A model generated the notes under the pieces. The model saw only the letters and a program-made list of their open reading frames with translations, was not told where the DNA came from and did no database searches. A DNA stretch of 64,000 bases from assembly GCA_963681505.1 (NCBI GenBank), contig OY811993.1, positions 1,304,693 to 1,368,692 on the forward strand, given 5' to 3'. Origin of the DNA: Eunapius fragilis (Eukaryota > Porifera > Demospongiae > Spongillida > Spongillidae). The position numbers and the translations under genes were made by a program. This document shows, one piece after another, positions 36,501 through 44,800 of this stretch; positions within the stretch are counted from its first letter, which is position 1, and each line of letters starts with the position of its first letter.

Positions 36501-39500
36501 ACCACCTCCACCAGCAAGCAGTACTACCACCTCCACCAGCAAGCAGTACTACCACCTCCACCAGCCAACAGTACTACCACCTCCACCAGCAAGCAGTACT
36601 ACCACCTCCACCAACAAGCAGTACTACCACCTTCACCAGCAAGCAGTACTACCACCTCCACCAGCAAGCAGTACTACCACCTCCACCAACAAGCAGTACT
36701 ACCACCTCCACCAGCCAACTGTACTACCACCTCCACCAGCAAGCAGTACTACCTCCTTCACCAGCAAGCAGTACTACCACCTCCACCAACAAGCAGTACT
36801 ACCACCTCCACCAACAAGCAGTACTACCACCTCCACCAAAAAGCAGTACTACCACCTTCACCAGCAAGCAGTACTACCACCTCCACCAGCCAACAGTACT
36901 ACCACCTTCACCAGCCAACAGTACTACCACCTTCACCAGCAAGCAGTACTACCACCTCCACCAGCCAACTGTACTACCACCGCCACCAGCAAGCAGTACT
37001 ACCACCTTCACCAGCAAGCAGTACTACCACCTCCACCAGCAAGCAGTACTACCACCTCCACCAGCAAGCAGTACTACCACCTTCACCAGCAAGCAGTACT
37101 ACCACCTCCACCAGCAAGCAGTACTACCACCTCCACCAGCCAACAGTACTACCACCTCCACCAACAAGCAGTACTACCACCTCCACCAGCAAGCAGTACT
37201 ACCACCTCCACCAGCAAGCAGTACTACCACCTCCACCAGAAAGCAGTACTACCACCTCCACCAGCAAGCAGTACTACCACCTCCACCAGAAAGCAGTACT
37301 ACCACCTCCACCAGCAAGCAGTACTACCACCTCCACCAGCAAGCAGTACTACCACCTCCACCAGCAAGCAGTACTACCACCTCCACCAGCAAGCAGTACT
37401 ACCACCTCCACCAGCAAGCAGTACTACCACCTCCACCAGCAAGCAGTACTACCACCTCCACCAGAAAGCAGTACTACCACCTCCACCAGCAAGCAGTACT
37501 ACCACCTCCACCAGAAAGCAGTACTACCACCTCCACCAGAAAGCAGTACTACCACCTCCACCAACAAGCAGTGCTACCACCTCCACCAGCAACTGGCCAA
37601 TCTATAGCACCATTGCCTCCATCTGCTTCATTGTAGGCAATGATGATGAGAGGTGACCTAATAGCATTGTATAAACTGTTAAAATAGCTAAATGTAATTT
37701 TTTTGTCTCTATATGAACATGAAATATGCCAATATTCAAATCATAACTTTGATGGTTAACAAAATACATTGATCTGAATAATTGATTTTTAGCTACATGT
37801 GCATATATTTGCCACGAAAATGTATTATGAAACTGTCATGCCAATGACTTTAGAAAACGTCATAACAATTCATAGCTGAAACTTACATATGAATGAAGCT
37901 GTTTGGGCTCAAGCTTGCTTTAATTAGGTGTGCCAATAAGTGCTGAGTCATTGTAGCTGCACATGGTGCGATGGTTACATAGAACCATCAGGGATGCAAA
38001 CACCACTTATTTTTAGTTTAGGGATAAAACAGCGAAGTATAATAATTAAATTGCAACCTCAGGTTTACCTGCACTTGGTGCCTAATAGTTACGGATACCA
38101 AAAAAAAAACAACAAAAATATCAAATTGTATGTGATCTTACAAAAATAGTGTTTTAAGCAAGTACTATTTAACCCTATCAAATGAATCACAGTTTAGTTC
38201 TATTTAAAATGAGCTTCAATTTGATGCCAATTACATCAGTTTCTGCATTACTATGGCAAAGATTATATAAGCCCACAAGTAGCAAAAAAGCAGAGAAGCA
38301 ATGAGTAAAACATGGAATAATCCAGGCATCTACCAAGGGGCATGTTTTTACACTAAGGTACAGTAATTTTGATGTAAAACCAAAGGGGATAATACAATAC
38401 AAATCATCTCCATATGCATATCATGATACATCCTATGGGATAATGTCCAGGGGATAGGATTGGGGGACAATAGAATATAACTCCACTGTGACAAACATAA
38501 GTTTTGATCCGTGGTTTCATTACATGACAAACAAGTAACATTGCCATGACAATGTGCTAAAAAGGTAGAAAAAATTATACAATAACCCTAAGCACTTGCC
38601 CTACTACAGATTTGAGACTATTATTTAACTGCAATATTATTATACTAGCTAGGTAGAGACCTGGAATAACATGAAAAGTTCGTCACGACACATTGTTCTG
38701 GCTAGCTTCCATCCAAGTTTGCATACAATAACCACATACCTCTTCATCCATCGATGTGTTGTCACTCGTATCAGAGGTACCCTTGTTTGAAAAATGCTCT
38801 TGTTCATCATTGCTAGTACCTGATTCTCCTTTAACATCGTCTATGGTATTCAGGAGTGGAGATGTAGCTTGTAGATATAAGTCTCCATTAGGTGTTAGGG
38901 CTTTAAGTTTATCAGGAGTCCATAAATGACCATTCATAACGTTTGGCACATGTAGACGACCATAACAGGCTTTCATAATAGTGAATCTAAAAATGCATGA
39001 AGTGATCCTTTAATAAGAATACAGGAGTGAGGCAAAATGACTGCTTCTATGAAGAATATGACTTGAACATATTTTTTTAAAAACATTCCCTTCTTGAGTA
39101 GCGACACAAATCAGTAAAACAGCACATCCCATATTAGGAAAATGGCATCCCATGCGTATGTGATAGGCAAAACTATGTCCCCTAAACTTGTAACAGAACA
39201 TTATAATGCATGCATGCCCAATGCAAAACAGTAGTGAAAGTAAGAACAGTTATTTCATTTAGCTTTCAGATATTATTTATTCCTTAGCTACAGTACTGTT
39301 ACACAATTGGCGTAACTGATTTAATACCAAAACAATAAAGGCTCAGCGCTATATCTATTTTGTTATCTTTGATCACTGCACCTTCCTGGCCTCTCTCACA
39401 CACAAAATCATACTTCCATGTATGTCCTCATTGAGAGATAAGTTATGCGTGCCAGCTTTATTAAACCCATAGTTCGCAAACTAGCCCGCCTCTTTTTTAA

Positions 39501-40297
39501 TGGGCATGTACAACAATTACATACCTCGGCGACGGGCTTCGTTGGTCCAGTACTGCAGAAAATGCTCGTTCTAAGGCTTCCGTAGTCTCGGCAGCATCCC
39601 AGGCTCCGTTGAATTCAAACATGTCAATTATCTGTCCCTGCTCGTACAGGTAATGCCTATTTCGCCCTTTTGGTACTGCAGTTTCATTAGGAGACACCAT
39701 AACGACGTTGCGTAAGAAGCGTTTTACTGCTGGGGACTTTTGATGGGGTGGTCTACTGTACGGCGCAGCTCTTTGTTTTATACTTTTCGGTCTATTGTAC
39801 AATCCAGGGAAGCAGCTTCGCATCTCGTGAAAATGGTGAGGTCTCGAGGGTCCTGGACGGTCGGGTTGCAAGGTAGCAGGAAATTCCTCCGGTCGTTGGC
39901 GATCGGCTTGTTTAAAACGGGGCCTCTGAACATCAGTACTAAACGTAGATGCCGACGAACGATTACAAAAGGAAGGTGTGTGATGACTATAAGAACTTGC
40001 TTCCGAAGGTCCTGGATGGTCTGATTCCAAGGCAGTAGGGAACATAAATGGAGAATGAATTGGCGAATCGGCTTGTTGAAAACGGGGCCTCTGAACATCA
40101 GCTCTAAACGTTGAGGTCGACGAACGATTAAAAAATGAAGGTGTGTGATGACTATAAGAACTTGCTTCCGGAGGTCCTGGACGGTCTGATTCTATAGCAG
40201 GACGGAATTCACTTACTGGTATAAATGGAGAACGTTGAGTTGGCGAATTCTCCGGTCGTTGGTGATCGACTTGTTGAAAACGGGATCTCGAGTTCAT
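24132..40297 (-). CDS. CUE/HECT-type E3 ubiquitin-protein ligase (spliced gene, at least 5 exons)
   Basis: Minus-strand gene model: exon 1 40297-39525, exon 2 38986-38740, exon 3 32312-31701, exon 4 about 27985-27630, exon 5 24321-24132. Joins 1-2, 2-3 and 4-5 keep phase (split codon AG|A, phase 0, split codon AG|G); join 3-4 is uncertain. The product is about 720 residues. It has a disordered N-terminus with three repeats, a conserved PKGRNRHYLYEQGQ region, a CUE domain that should bind ubiquitin, and a HECT-like domain that would carry ubiquitin on a cysteine. The arrangement recalls the expanded G2E3-like HECT genes of sponges. Introns have swollen with a LINE, a piggyBac-like element, a foldback element and a minisatellite. 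A ligase role is inferred from domains only. Confidence 0.8.
24495..27008 (-). mobile_element. LINE-type retrotransposon inserted in HECT gene intron 4
   Basis: The 3' end is marked by an A-rich tail (T-rich at 24495-24535 on the plus strand) about 160 bases beyond the ORF stop. The 5' limit is not visible; the ORF is open to a stop near 27009-27011, so the copy is either 5'-truncated or of a type with a short leader. It lies in the same orientation as the host gene. No target duplication could be read with confidence. Confidence 0.75.
24696..26975 (-). CDS. LINE reverse transcriptase with C-terminal zinc finger and RLE-like endonuclease
   Basis: An intact 759-residue ORF. Residues 51-130 hold fingers motifs (AGGPDGLRPQHL; ALKKKDGGIRPIAVG). 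D182 lies in LDFKNAF, QQGDPLG is at 234-240, and the catalytic YLDD is at 263-266. A CCHC finger is formed by C571, C574, H584 and C588. Downstream come RPDG at 630-633, WD with D648, AEAES near 672 and KY at 681-682. This order fits the restriction-like endonuclease of R2/CRE/NeSL-type LINEs and there is no APE domain. The protein would copy its RNA at a nicked target. N-terminal DNA-binding fingers expected in that group are not in this ORF; a Cys/His-containing ORF at 26989-27201 might be a relic of them. Codon usage looks unbroken, so insertion is probably recent. Confidence 0.85.
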   Translation of the reverse strand: MDQATLTALQQKHPTPPADSVIPDLPPTNQSFSISEKEIALSIRSFPNSSAGGPDGLRPQHLKDLIGPLNGNGSSSLLASLSAFVNHVLEGKTPVSVRPFFFGASLVALKKKDGGIRPIAVGCTLRRLVAKCAGSKVMKEMGELLFPKQLGYGIKRGIEIAIHSARVYLSNLPHDHLILKLDFKNAFNTIRRDKMLLAVKDLAPSLLPFVHSVYCSPSSLFWGTEVIQSSEGVQQGDPLGPLLFCLTIHNMCSQLKSELRMFYLDDGTLGGTLTDVLKDLQLITKEAHSLGLQLNYGKSEIISNNTTIIQAMLTAVPGLQVTEPKCTTLLGTPLGDIASISAAICAKIVFLKKMGERLCNLDAHDALLLLRHSFAIPKLLNILRTSPCFLSEKLADFNDLLRSILSSTLNISLGINDPAWTQVQLPIKLGGLGIRSACQLAPSAFLASAAGTSDTLKSMLPASLHNASIPDVESALSHWSKGNNTAPPVPPASCFQKAWDLPKMQLVAQGLLASADSPSSRARLLAASTPESGKWLNAFPISSIGLRMDNSTIRIAVGLRLGVPLCHSHTCRHCGSHVNDLATHVLSCRWSEGRHSRHSSLNDIIHRALSAAKIPARLEPSGVARSDGKRPDGISMVPWKEGKLLVWDATCRDTLAPSYLSTAERGPGLVAAEAESQKRKKYSSLGAKYFFVPIACESLGVFGAEKLSFLKDLGHRLHKTTGDSQSYQFLLQRLSVAIQRGNSTSVLGTLSSFDGLDDF
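27630..27985 (-). CDS. HECT gene, exon 4
   Basis: The peptide holds NGSRWPIPKSITIESKMNL, then ISEELISKRIHNIQAFQTGL and ELFVYDQQRLLASSF. This is the N-lobe/C-lobe linker seen in G2E3-like HECT proteins. The exon is read to a donor AG|GTAGAT at 27630, giving phase 2 to match exon 5. The upstream acceptor is unclear. AAAG|GAG at 27985 keeps phase with exon 3, but the preceding SDLDELLK also looks coding, so the exon may start near 28004. Confidence 0.7.
28010..29195. other. Intron sequence, no further exon recognised
   Basis: AT-rich. A minus-strand ORF at 28124-28345 (with TNECNICPALRKTLLVV) is protein-like but matches nothing I know and lacks clear splice sites. Nothing else is supported. Confidence 0.4.
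29200..30516 (+). mobile_element. Probable piggyBac-type element, internally deleted
   Basis: TTAA at 29196-29199 and at 30517-30520 flank ends that start CTCTGTGACCACC (left) and, on the reverse strand, CTCTTTGAGCGTC (right). TTAA followed by a C-C/T-C-T-TTGA-type end is characteristic of piggyBac elements. Only the acidic N-terminal ORF is present, and the 1.3 kb length is too short for a full transposase. A poly-C tract lies near 29954-29963. It sits in the intron between exons 3 and 4 of the HECT gene. Confidence 0.5.
29400..29552 (+). CDS. Acidic N-terminal ORF of piggyBac-like transposase (fragment)
   Basis: Fifty residues, starting MLDIECDNDKEDLCGDEF and strongly acidic throughout, like the N-termini of piggyBac transposases. 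A possible donor GTGAGA lies at 29542. The catalytic DDD domain is absent. The long antisense ORF over the same bases (29436-29891) is a shadow. Family assignment rests mainly on the element's ends. Confidence 0.4.
   Translation: MLDIECDNDKEDLCGDEFEGYIDQEMDEKNEEVMVDAYAHVDEDEAVGEM
30521..31700. other. Intron sequence, nothing recognised
   Basis: Non-coding, AT-rich. Around 31224-31316 there are weak short inverted matches (AGGCAG against CTGCCT). I see no exon. Confidence 0.4.
31701..32312 (-). CDS. HECT gene, exon 3 (CUE domain and HECT N-lobe)
   Basis: A 204-codon exon, phase 0 at both ends, between acceptor CTTTTAG and donor GTGCGT. It opens with LDIKVLQDMFPNIPLNVLHE, a CUE signature (MFP, then a leucine-rich helix and DILL). 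The HECT start follows: LNVEFEGEDGIDAGAIKGTF, the typical L-x-V-x-F-x-GE-x-GID-x-G motif. Next come FFELAL and FEYFGMLVVHSIVNGGPTL. CUE domains bind ubiquitin and the HECT N-lobe binds the E2. Confidence 0.85.
32515..32665 (+). repeat. Subterminal 23-bp repeat array of foldback B (left)
   Basis: Five to seven units of the type GATTTGGCGCAAAGCGTATG. The mirror array lies at about 34790-34900. Like the array in element A, each unit contains GCAAA followed closely by GCGTA or CGTA, although the rest differs. The shared core suggests one binding protein for both elements. Confidence 0.7.
33130..33345 (+). repeat. 22-bp CT-rich minisatellite, partner at 34008-34385
   Basis: Units of CCCCTCCCCTCCACATCCTT with length variants. 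The partner array on the other side of the loop is longer, so the two have diverged in copy number. The PSPLPSTSF-type ORFs are translations of this repeat. Confidence 0.85.
33378..33475 (+). pseudogene. Captured SAM-domain exon in loop of foldback B
   Basis: Acceptor CCCTACAG ends near 33368 and donor G|GTGTGG lies near 33476. Between them the frames read VDFTTFLTMT and then TEEDLKEIGVSTLGA, a stop, and RKLQIAIS. T-E-E-D-L-K-E-I-G-V-x-T-L-G-A-R-R-K-L is the last two helices of a SAM domain, so a host exon with its splice sites is present. It carries one frame change and a TGA where an arginine codon is expected, so it is dead. The loop further on (33590-33780) may hold more of the same gene. 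Confidence 0.6.
34966..36070. other. Rest of HECT intron 2 before minisatellite
   Basis: Mostly non-coding. A plus-strand ORF at 35469-35780 has a charged stretch (KARAQKCYEANPEKN) resembling the Y-x-ANPEK motif of some invertebrate transposon-linked proteins. It has no other support and is not called as a gene. A 22-base direct duplication (TTGCTAATCAAATGCAATAC) lies at about 35858-35903. Confidence 0.35.
36093..37600 (+). repeat. 25-bp minisatellite, about 60 copies
   Basis: The unit is AAGCAGTACTACCACCTCCA plus CCAGC. Since 25 is not a multiple of three, translation cycles through three frames every 75 bases, and no unit creates a stop. This gives a 546-residue ORF with a 25-residue repeat. 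It lies in a minus-strand intron, antisense to the HECT gene. I regard the ORF as a by-product of the repeat. Confidence 0.93.
37637..38739. other. Intron 2, part next to exon 2; nothing recognised
   Basis: AT-rich with no splice-flanked coding segment on either strand that I can support. Confidence 0.45.
38740..38986 (-). CDS. HECT gene, exon 2
   Basis: Acceptor TTTTTAG precedes 38986 and donor GTATGT follows 38740. The peptide runs FTIMKACYGRLHVPNVMNGH, then WTPDKLKALTPNGDLYLQAT, then an acidic Ser/Thr-rich tail. It completes the conserved N-terminal region begun in exon 1. That region occurs ahead of CUE-HECT in related sponge proteins, to my knowledge. Confidence 0.75.
38987..39524 (-). 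other. HECT gene intron 1
   Basis: GT-AG intron of 538 bases between the phase-2 donor GTATGTAATTG and acceptor TTTTTAG. No other feature seen. Confidence 0.65.
39525..40297 (-). CDS. HECT gene, exon 1 with three internal repeats
   Basis: The ATG at 40295-40297 (MNSRSRFQQVDHQRPE) is chosen as the first in frame; no AUG lies further upstream before a stop. About 150 residues are disordered and contain three copies of a unit near 45-50 residues (ESDRPGPPEASSYSHHTPSF and variants). After SPAVKRFLRNVVMVSPNETA comes VPKGRNRHYLYEQGQIIDMF, the start of the conserved region. The exon ends in AG before GTATGT. The DNA-level repeats suggest recent internal duplication. Confidence 0.75.
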
Positions 40298-41600
40298 CGT
40301 TAGCAAAAAAACGAACACGTGCTAGAATTTGTATACGGACGTAATCTTTAAGGAATTTACCTCGCTAATCATCATGAATATAGTTCAGTGTGGGCGCAAG
40401 CATTTTTTTTCTTCTTTCAGAAATGAAACAGCGCTCATCATTTAGACACAATGAGTATGTGTGGATACAGAAATTACATACATTGTCCATATTCGTGCGG
40501 TTAAAACTGCGAAAATGCATTTCAGTTCATACTAGTACCGCTCGGTATGCACATCTATATATTATCTCTGGTATGCATTCCTCACCTTTGTGTACTAAAT
40601 TACCTACAGTAGTCTATACAGCCGCACGAAAAAAAAACTATCAAAGCAATCATATTGTAGTGGGATAATTAGGCAAAACTGAGTTATTACTCAGGTTAAC
40701 AAGGTGGTCGGCCTTATGTTATCAGTATCGCACGTAGCCAGAATTTTCTCTGGGGTGCTCATAAGCATTATTGGGACTATTTTTATACTTATTCATAGAT
40801 TAGTAATTTCTTTTGCGTAACTATATGAATTTCGAAATAGTGGCAAAGCAAATCAGTATATGGAGATGAATTAAATTTAATGACTCCAACTATATCATTT
40901 TGGATGAAGACGCGGGGGCAAAGTTTTGATTGTTCACAACTCTGTCAACATCAACTTTCTGCTTGTAGTGAATGTGCAGCAATGCTAGATTGGCCAGTCC
41001 TTTCTTACCCATACAGAATCTCATGTCACATGGAGTGTTAACTAAATGAAGGAACTAGTGACCTCCTTGAATAGACTCTTCTATAGGGTATACACATTAC
41101 GTTTGTCTATTACACGAAGCACACTCGTACTACACGCGCGCGTGTACATGACGTTACCGGAATTGTACAAGCAATCTGCAGGAGAACGTGTATATAAGTC
41201 AGCATCACCCTAGCTTAATTGCGGATCGATCCGGAGATGGTAAACGTTCATTTGGAAATTAGCTGTACTTCGCGGATCGATTGCCATCGCAATACATACT
41301 GAGCTTTTTATCAACAAGCTCTCCATGGGGATGGCATATGAGAGTTGTATTGTTTATTAACTTCTGAGAGATTAAATTAACTTCCTTCGAACGCATAACC
41401 GATGTCATGCACAGGTTTGAAAAGTGATGTTGCTGTGATTGACAAGGAAGAAATTGTTCAGCCAAGTGAGTAGAAATGGTTTATAGCGATGTTTCTAGCA
41501 TGTGGTATATTCCATACGTGACCAGCACTGTTACCAACACTGTTTTTACAGTGCATGAGTGAAGCAATATTATTGCGACGGGGCTGCTGTCTTGTGGCAA
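40298..41600. other. Upstream of HECT gene; intergenic
   Basis: Should hold the HECT gene promoter, probably in 40298-40420, but no clear TATA is seen. A TATA-like GTGTATATAAGTCAG on the plus strand at about 41189 could start an unknown plus-strand transcript. A (CG)-rich ACACGCGCGCGTGTAC palindrome lies near 41131. Confidence 0.4.
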
Positions 41601-41743
41601 CACGAGGCATGGATGGAATATGCATGTGCATGCCAACTTTCTCTGCCATTCTTGTTATATCAATGACTCTAAAGCCATTTTCAATGCAGTTCTCACGCAT
41701 GAACGTGAGAACTGCATTGAAAATGGCTTTAGAGTCATTGATA
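41600..41743. repeat. Palindrome interrupted by the LTR element
   Basis: About 41636-41700 (TTATATCAATGACTCTAAAG, then ATTTTCAATGCAGTTCTCAC) is the reverse complement of 41705-41743 continued, after the LTR element, by 46776-46800 (GATATAACAAGAATGGCAGA). The insertion therefore split the right arm. The loop is only a few bases. Weaker matching extends outward on both sides. Confidence 0.8.
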
Positions 41744-41865
41744 TGTAGCGTACGGACATTGTGACATCATGCACGCACATGCGCAGTAGTATTCATTGTG
41801 CATATATATACTAATGTAAGTGTACGTAACAAGCAGTCTGGTGATTAAAGCTGGTCTTTGTCACA
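41744..41865 (+). repeat. 5' LTR, 122 bp
   Basis: It starts TGTAGCGTACGG and ends CTTTGTCACA, with TG/CA ends. It contains CATATATATACT as a likely TATA region. By eye it is identical to 46658-46779. A primer-binding-site-like TTGGTGTCAGAAGTGGG follows at once. Confidence 0.92.
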
Positions 41866-41884
41866 TTGGTGTCAGAAGTGGGAT

Positions 41885-44800
41885 ATGGGTGATGAGAAGA
41901 AGACAGCTCGGTTCAGTGTGAGGCCGCCGGCAAGATTTGTGTCTGGAACAGACTTCACCCTGTGGATTCAGAGAGTAGAGCTGTACATGAAGGAAGCGGA
42001 GATACCCGATGAAAAGAAAGGCCAGGAACTCGTCTCACTGCTGGAAGACGACGCGTTTCGAATCGTAAGTCAGATGGGTTTGCTTTGTGCTGACAAAGTT
42101 GAGTACACAGCAGTGAAGACGTGCCTTCAGAGACAGTTCTCACCAGCTGGCGTGGAATTGGAATGGCAGCGACGGCTGCATGCAGCGCAGCAAAAGAGTA
42201 CAGAATCCCTGACCGAGTTTGCTGGAAGGTTACGTATGTTAGCTGATAAAGCGTTCCCTTCATGGAAAGCAAACGAAAGACTCGAAATGGCTCGTAACCA
42301 GTTTATTAACGGTGTTATATCTTCGTCCATCCAGTTGAAACTTATGCAGGAGAGGCCCAACACATTTGACGGTGCTGTCACGCTTGCGTGTCAATTGGAG
42401 TCGATAGAGTCAGCCCAGCGCATGCTGCAGACAGCAAAACAGGTCGGAACTCCTTCAGAAGATACTACAAGGGGCATTAACGCTGCAACGGCAAGTGGAA
42501 ACAGTGGGAGCTACCAGGAATTAGCTGCGCAGGTGACATCATTGACGCAGCGGTTAGACAGCCTGCTCAAACAGGAACACCAGACAAAGAACTCGAGAAG
42601 GGTGAATTGCTGGCACTGCAAGAAACCAGGTCATGTGCGTCGAAATTGTCCACAGCTTCGAGCAGGTAACGGAAACGGAGATAGGTCAGCGAGGCATACC
42701 TCGGCGGTTGCGTGTACGCTTACCCTAAAAGGTGCTGTAGAAGGCTACACCACCCACATGTTAGTTGACACAGGTTCATCAGTGACCCTTCTTCACGAGA
42801 ACGTCTGGAAAGCTGCGGTGAGGGGACAGAAACAGCTCAGTCCAGCTAAGTATCCAGTGATGGCAGTGAATGGTGAAAGTCTTGTTCTGAGTGGACAAGG
42901 TGATGTCTTGTTAAAGGTGGGAGAGCATGTTGGTGTGCATAGTGTTCTTGTTGTAAAAGAAATGACACAAGAATGTCTGTTGGGAACAGACTATTTGGAG
43001 CGACACAATTGTGTTATTGACTTGGGTCGTAGAACGCTAACAATAGCGGGGCATGTGACACCTGTACCATTGTTTTCTGGAGACTGTACTAGTACTTGTC
43101 ATGTTCTTGTTAAGGAAACAGTTGTTATTCCTGCTTATCATCAAGTCCAGCTTCCTGTAGACCTGGCGTCAGATGAAGACTTTCCGGGTCATGTTGGTCT
43201 GTTTGAACCTAAAACAGACTTTGCTGAAGACCACGGAGGTGTTATGGTTGCTCACTCTGTATCTCCAACTTACGGAGGGAAAACGACAATACAGTTGATA
43301 AATCCAACACCTGTCCCAGTGACCCTTTACAGCCAGGAAAAGATTGGTAAGCTGTCATTTTTGCAGGAAGCGGACACGGTGAGGCTGGTAGAACCATCAT
43401 TGGATAAGAAACCAACAGTGCGTTCAGAGGAAGCTATCCGTAAGACAATTGATGACATGGCTAGTAAAGTGCAGGGCCTAACCGTGGGAGAAAACACTAA
43501 ATTCAAGAGTCTGTTACGAGAGTTTGCTGATGTCATTTCTGTTGGGGATGGGGACCTGGGACGGACACGGGTATTACGTCATAAGATTAATACTGGGGAT
43601 GCTTTGCCTATTCATCAACAGGCTCGCAGGCTGCCTTTCCATCAGCGAGACATGGTCCAAAAAATGATCCAGGGGATGTTAGAGCAAGGGATCATTGAAC
43701 CAGCTGATGGATCATGGTCATCGCCCATAGTTCTGGCGAAGAAGAAAGACGGTTCGTTCAGGTTCTGCGTCGATTATCGTCGTGTCAATGATGTAACAAA
43801 AAAAGATGTACATCCCATACCCAGAATTGACGATGCATTAGATACCCTTGCAGGAGCAAAATGGTTCTCGACAATTGACTTGGCCAGCGGATACTGGCAG
43901 GTGGAGATGGATCCTTCTGATAAAGAGAAGACCACGTTCGTTACCCCTTTTGGTCTCCACCAGTTCCGTGTGATGCCCTTTGGGTTGACCAATGCACCTA
44001 GCACCTTTCAAAGGTTGATGGGCTTGGTATTAGCTGGTCTAAGTTGGAGTACCTGCTTGGTTTACCTGGACGATATAATCGTCTTTAGCCAGACAGTGGA
44101 GGAACACTTTACTCGCCTGGCAGACGTGCTCAGAAGGTTAAACGAAGCTGGCTTGAAATTAAAACCTAGTAAGTGCCAACTGTTTCGCAAAAGTGTTCAA
44201 TATCTGGGGTACGTGGTGTCTGAGAAAGGCATTGAGATTGATCCTCTGAAAACGAGTTGTGTTAAAAATTGGCCAGTGCCCAACAATCACGAAACGTTGC
44301 GCCAGTTTCTTGGATTTGCCTCCTATTACAGAAAGTTTATCCAGAACTTTGCCGAGATAGCAGCTCCCCTGCATGCATTGACGGAGAAGACGAAATCTTG
44401 GCAATGGACAGAACAGTGCGAAGAAGCGTTTACCAGTTTAAAGGGGAAGTTGTTACTGCCTCCCATTTTGTCCTTTCCACAGTTTGACCAAACATTTGTC
44501 GTGGATACTGATGCCAGCCAGGAGGGTATCGGTGCCGTCCTGGCACATGAAGGACACGAGCAAGTCATTGCGTATGCTAGCAGGGTTTTGTCGAAAGCTG
44601 AAAAGCAATACTGTGCCACAAGACGGGAAATGTTGGCTTTGGTGTGGGCAGTGAAATGTTTTCGTCCGTACCTTTGGGGGCGGCGGTTTATTATTCGAAC
44701 TGACCATAATTCTCTCCGTTGGCTGCAGAATTTCAAAGATCCCCAGGGCCAGATTGCTCGGTGGCTTGAAATTCTTGCGGAATATGACTTCACTATTCAA

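Noticed and set aside
35996-37636. 546-residue Gln/Pro/Tyr-rich ORF
   Set aside because: Product of the 25-bp minisatellite, antisense within an intron of the HECT gene.
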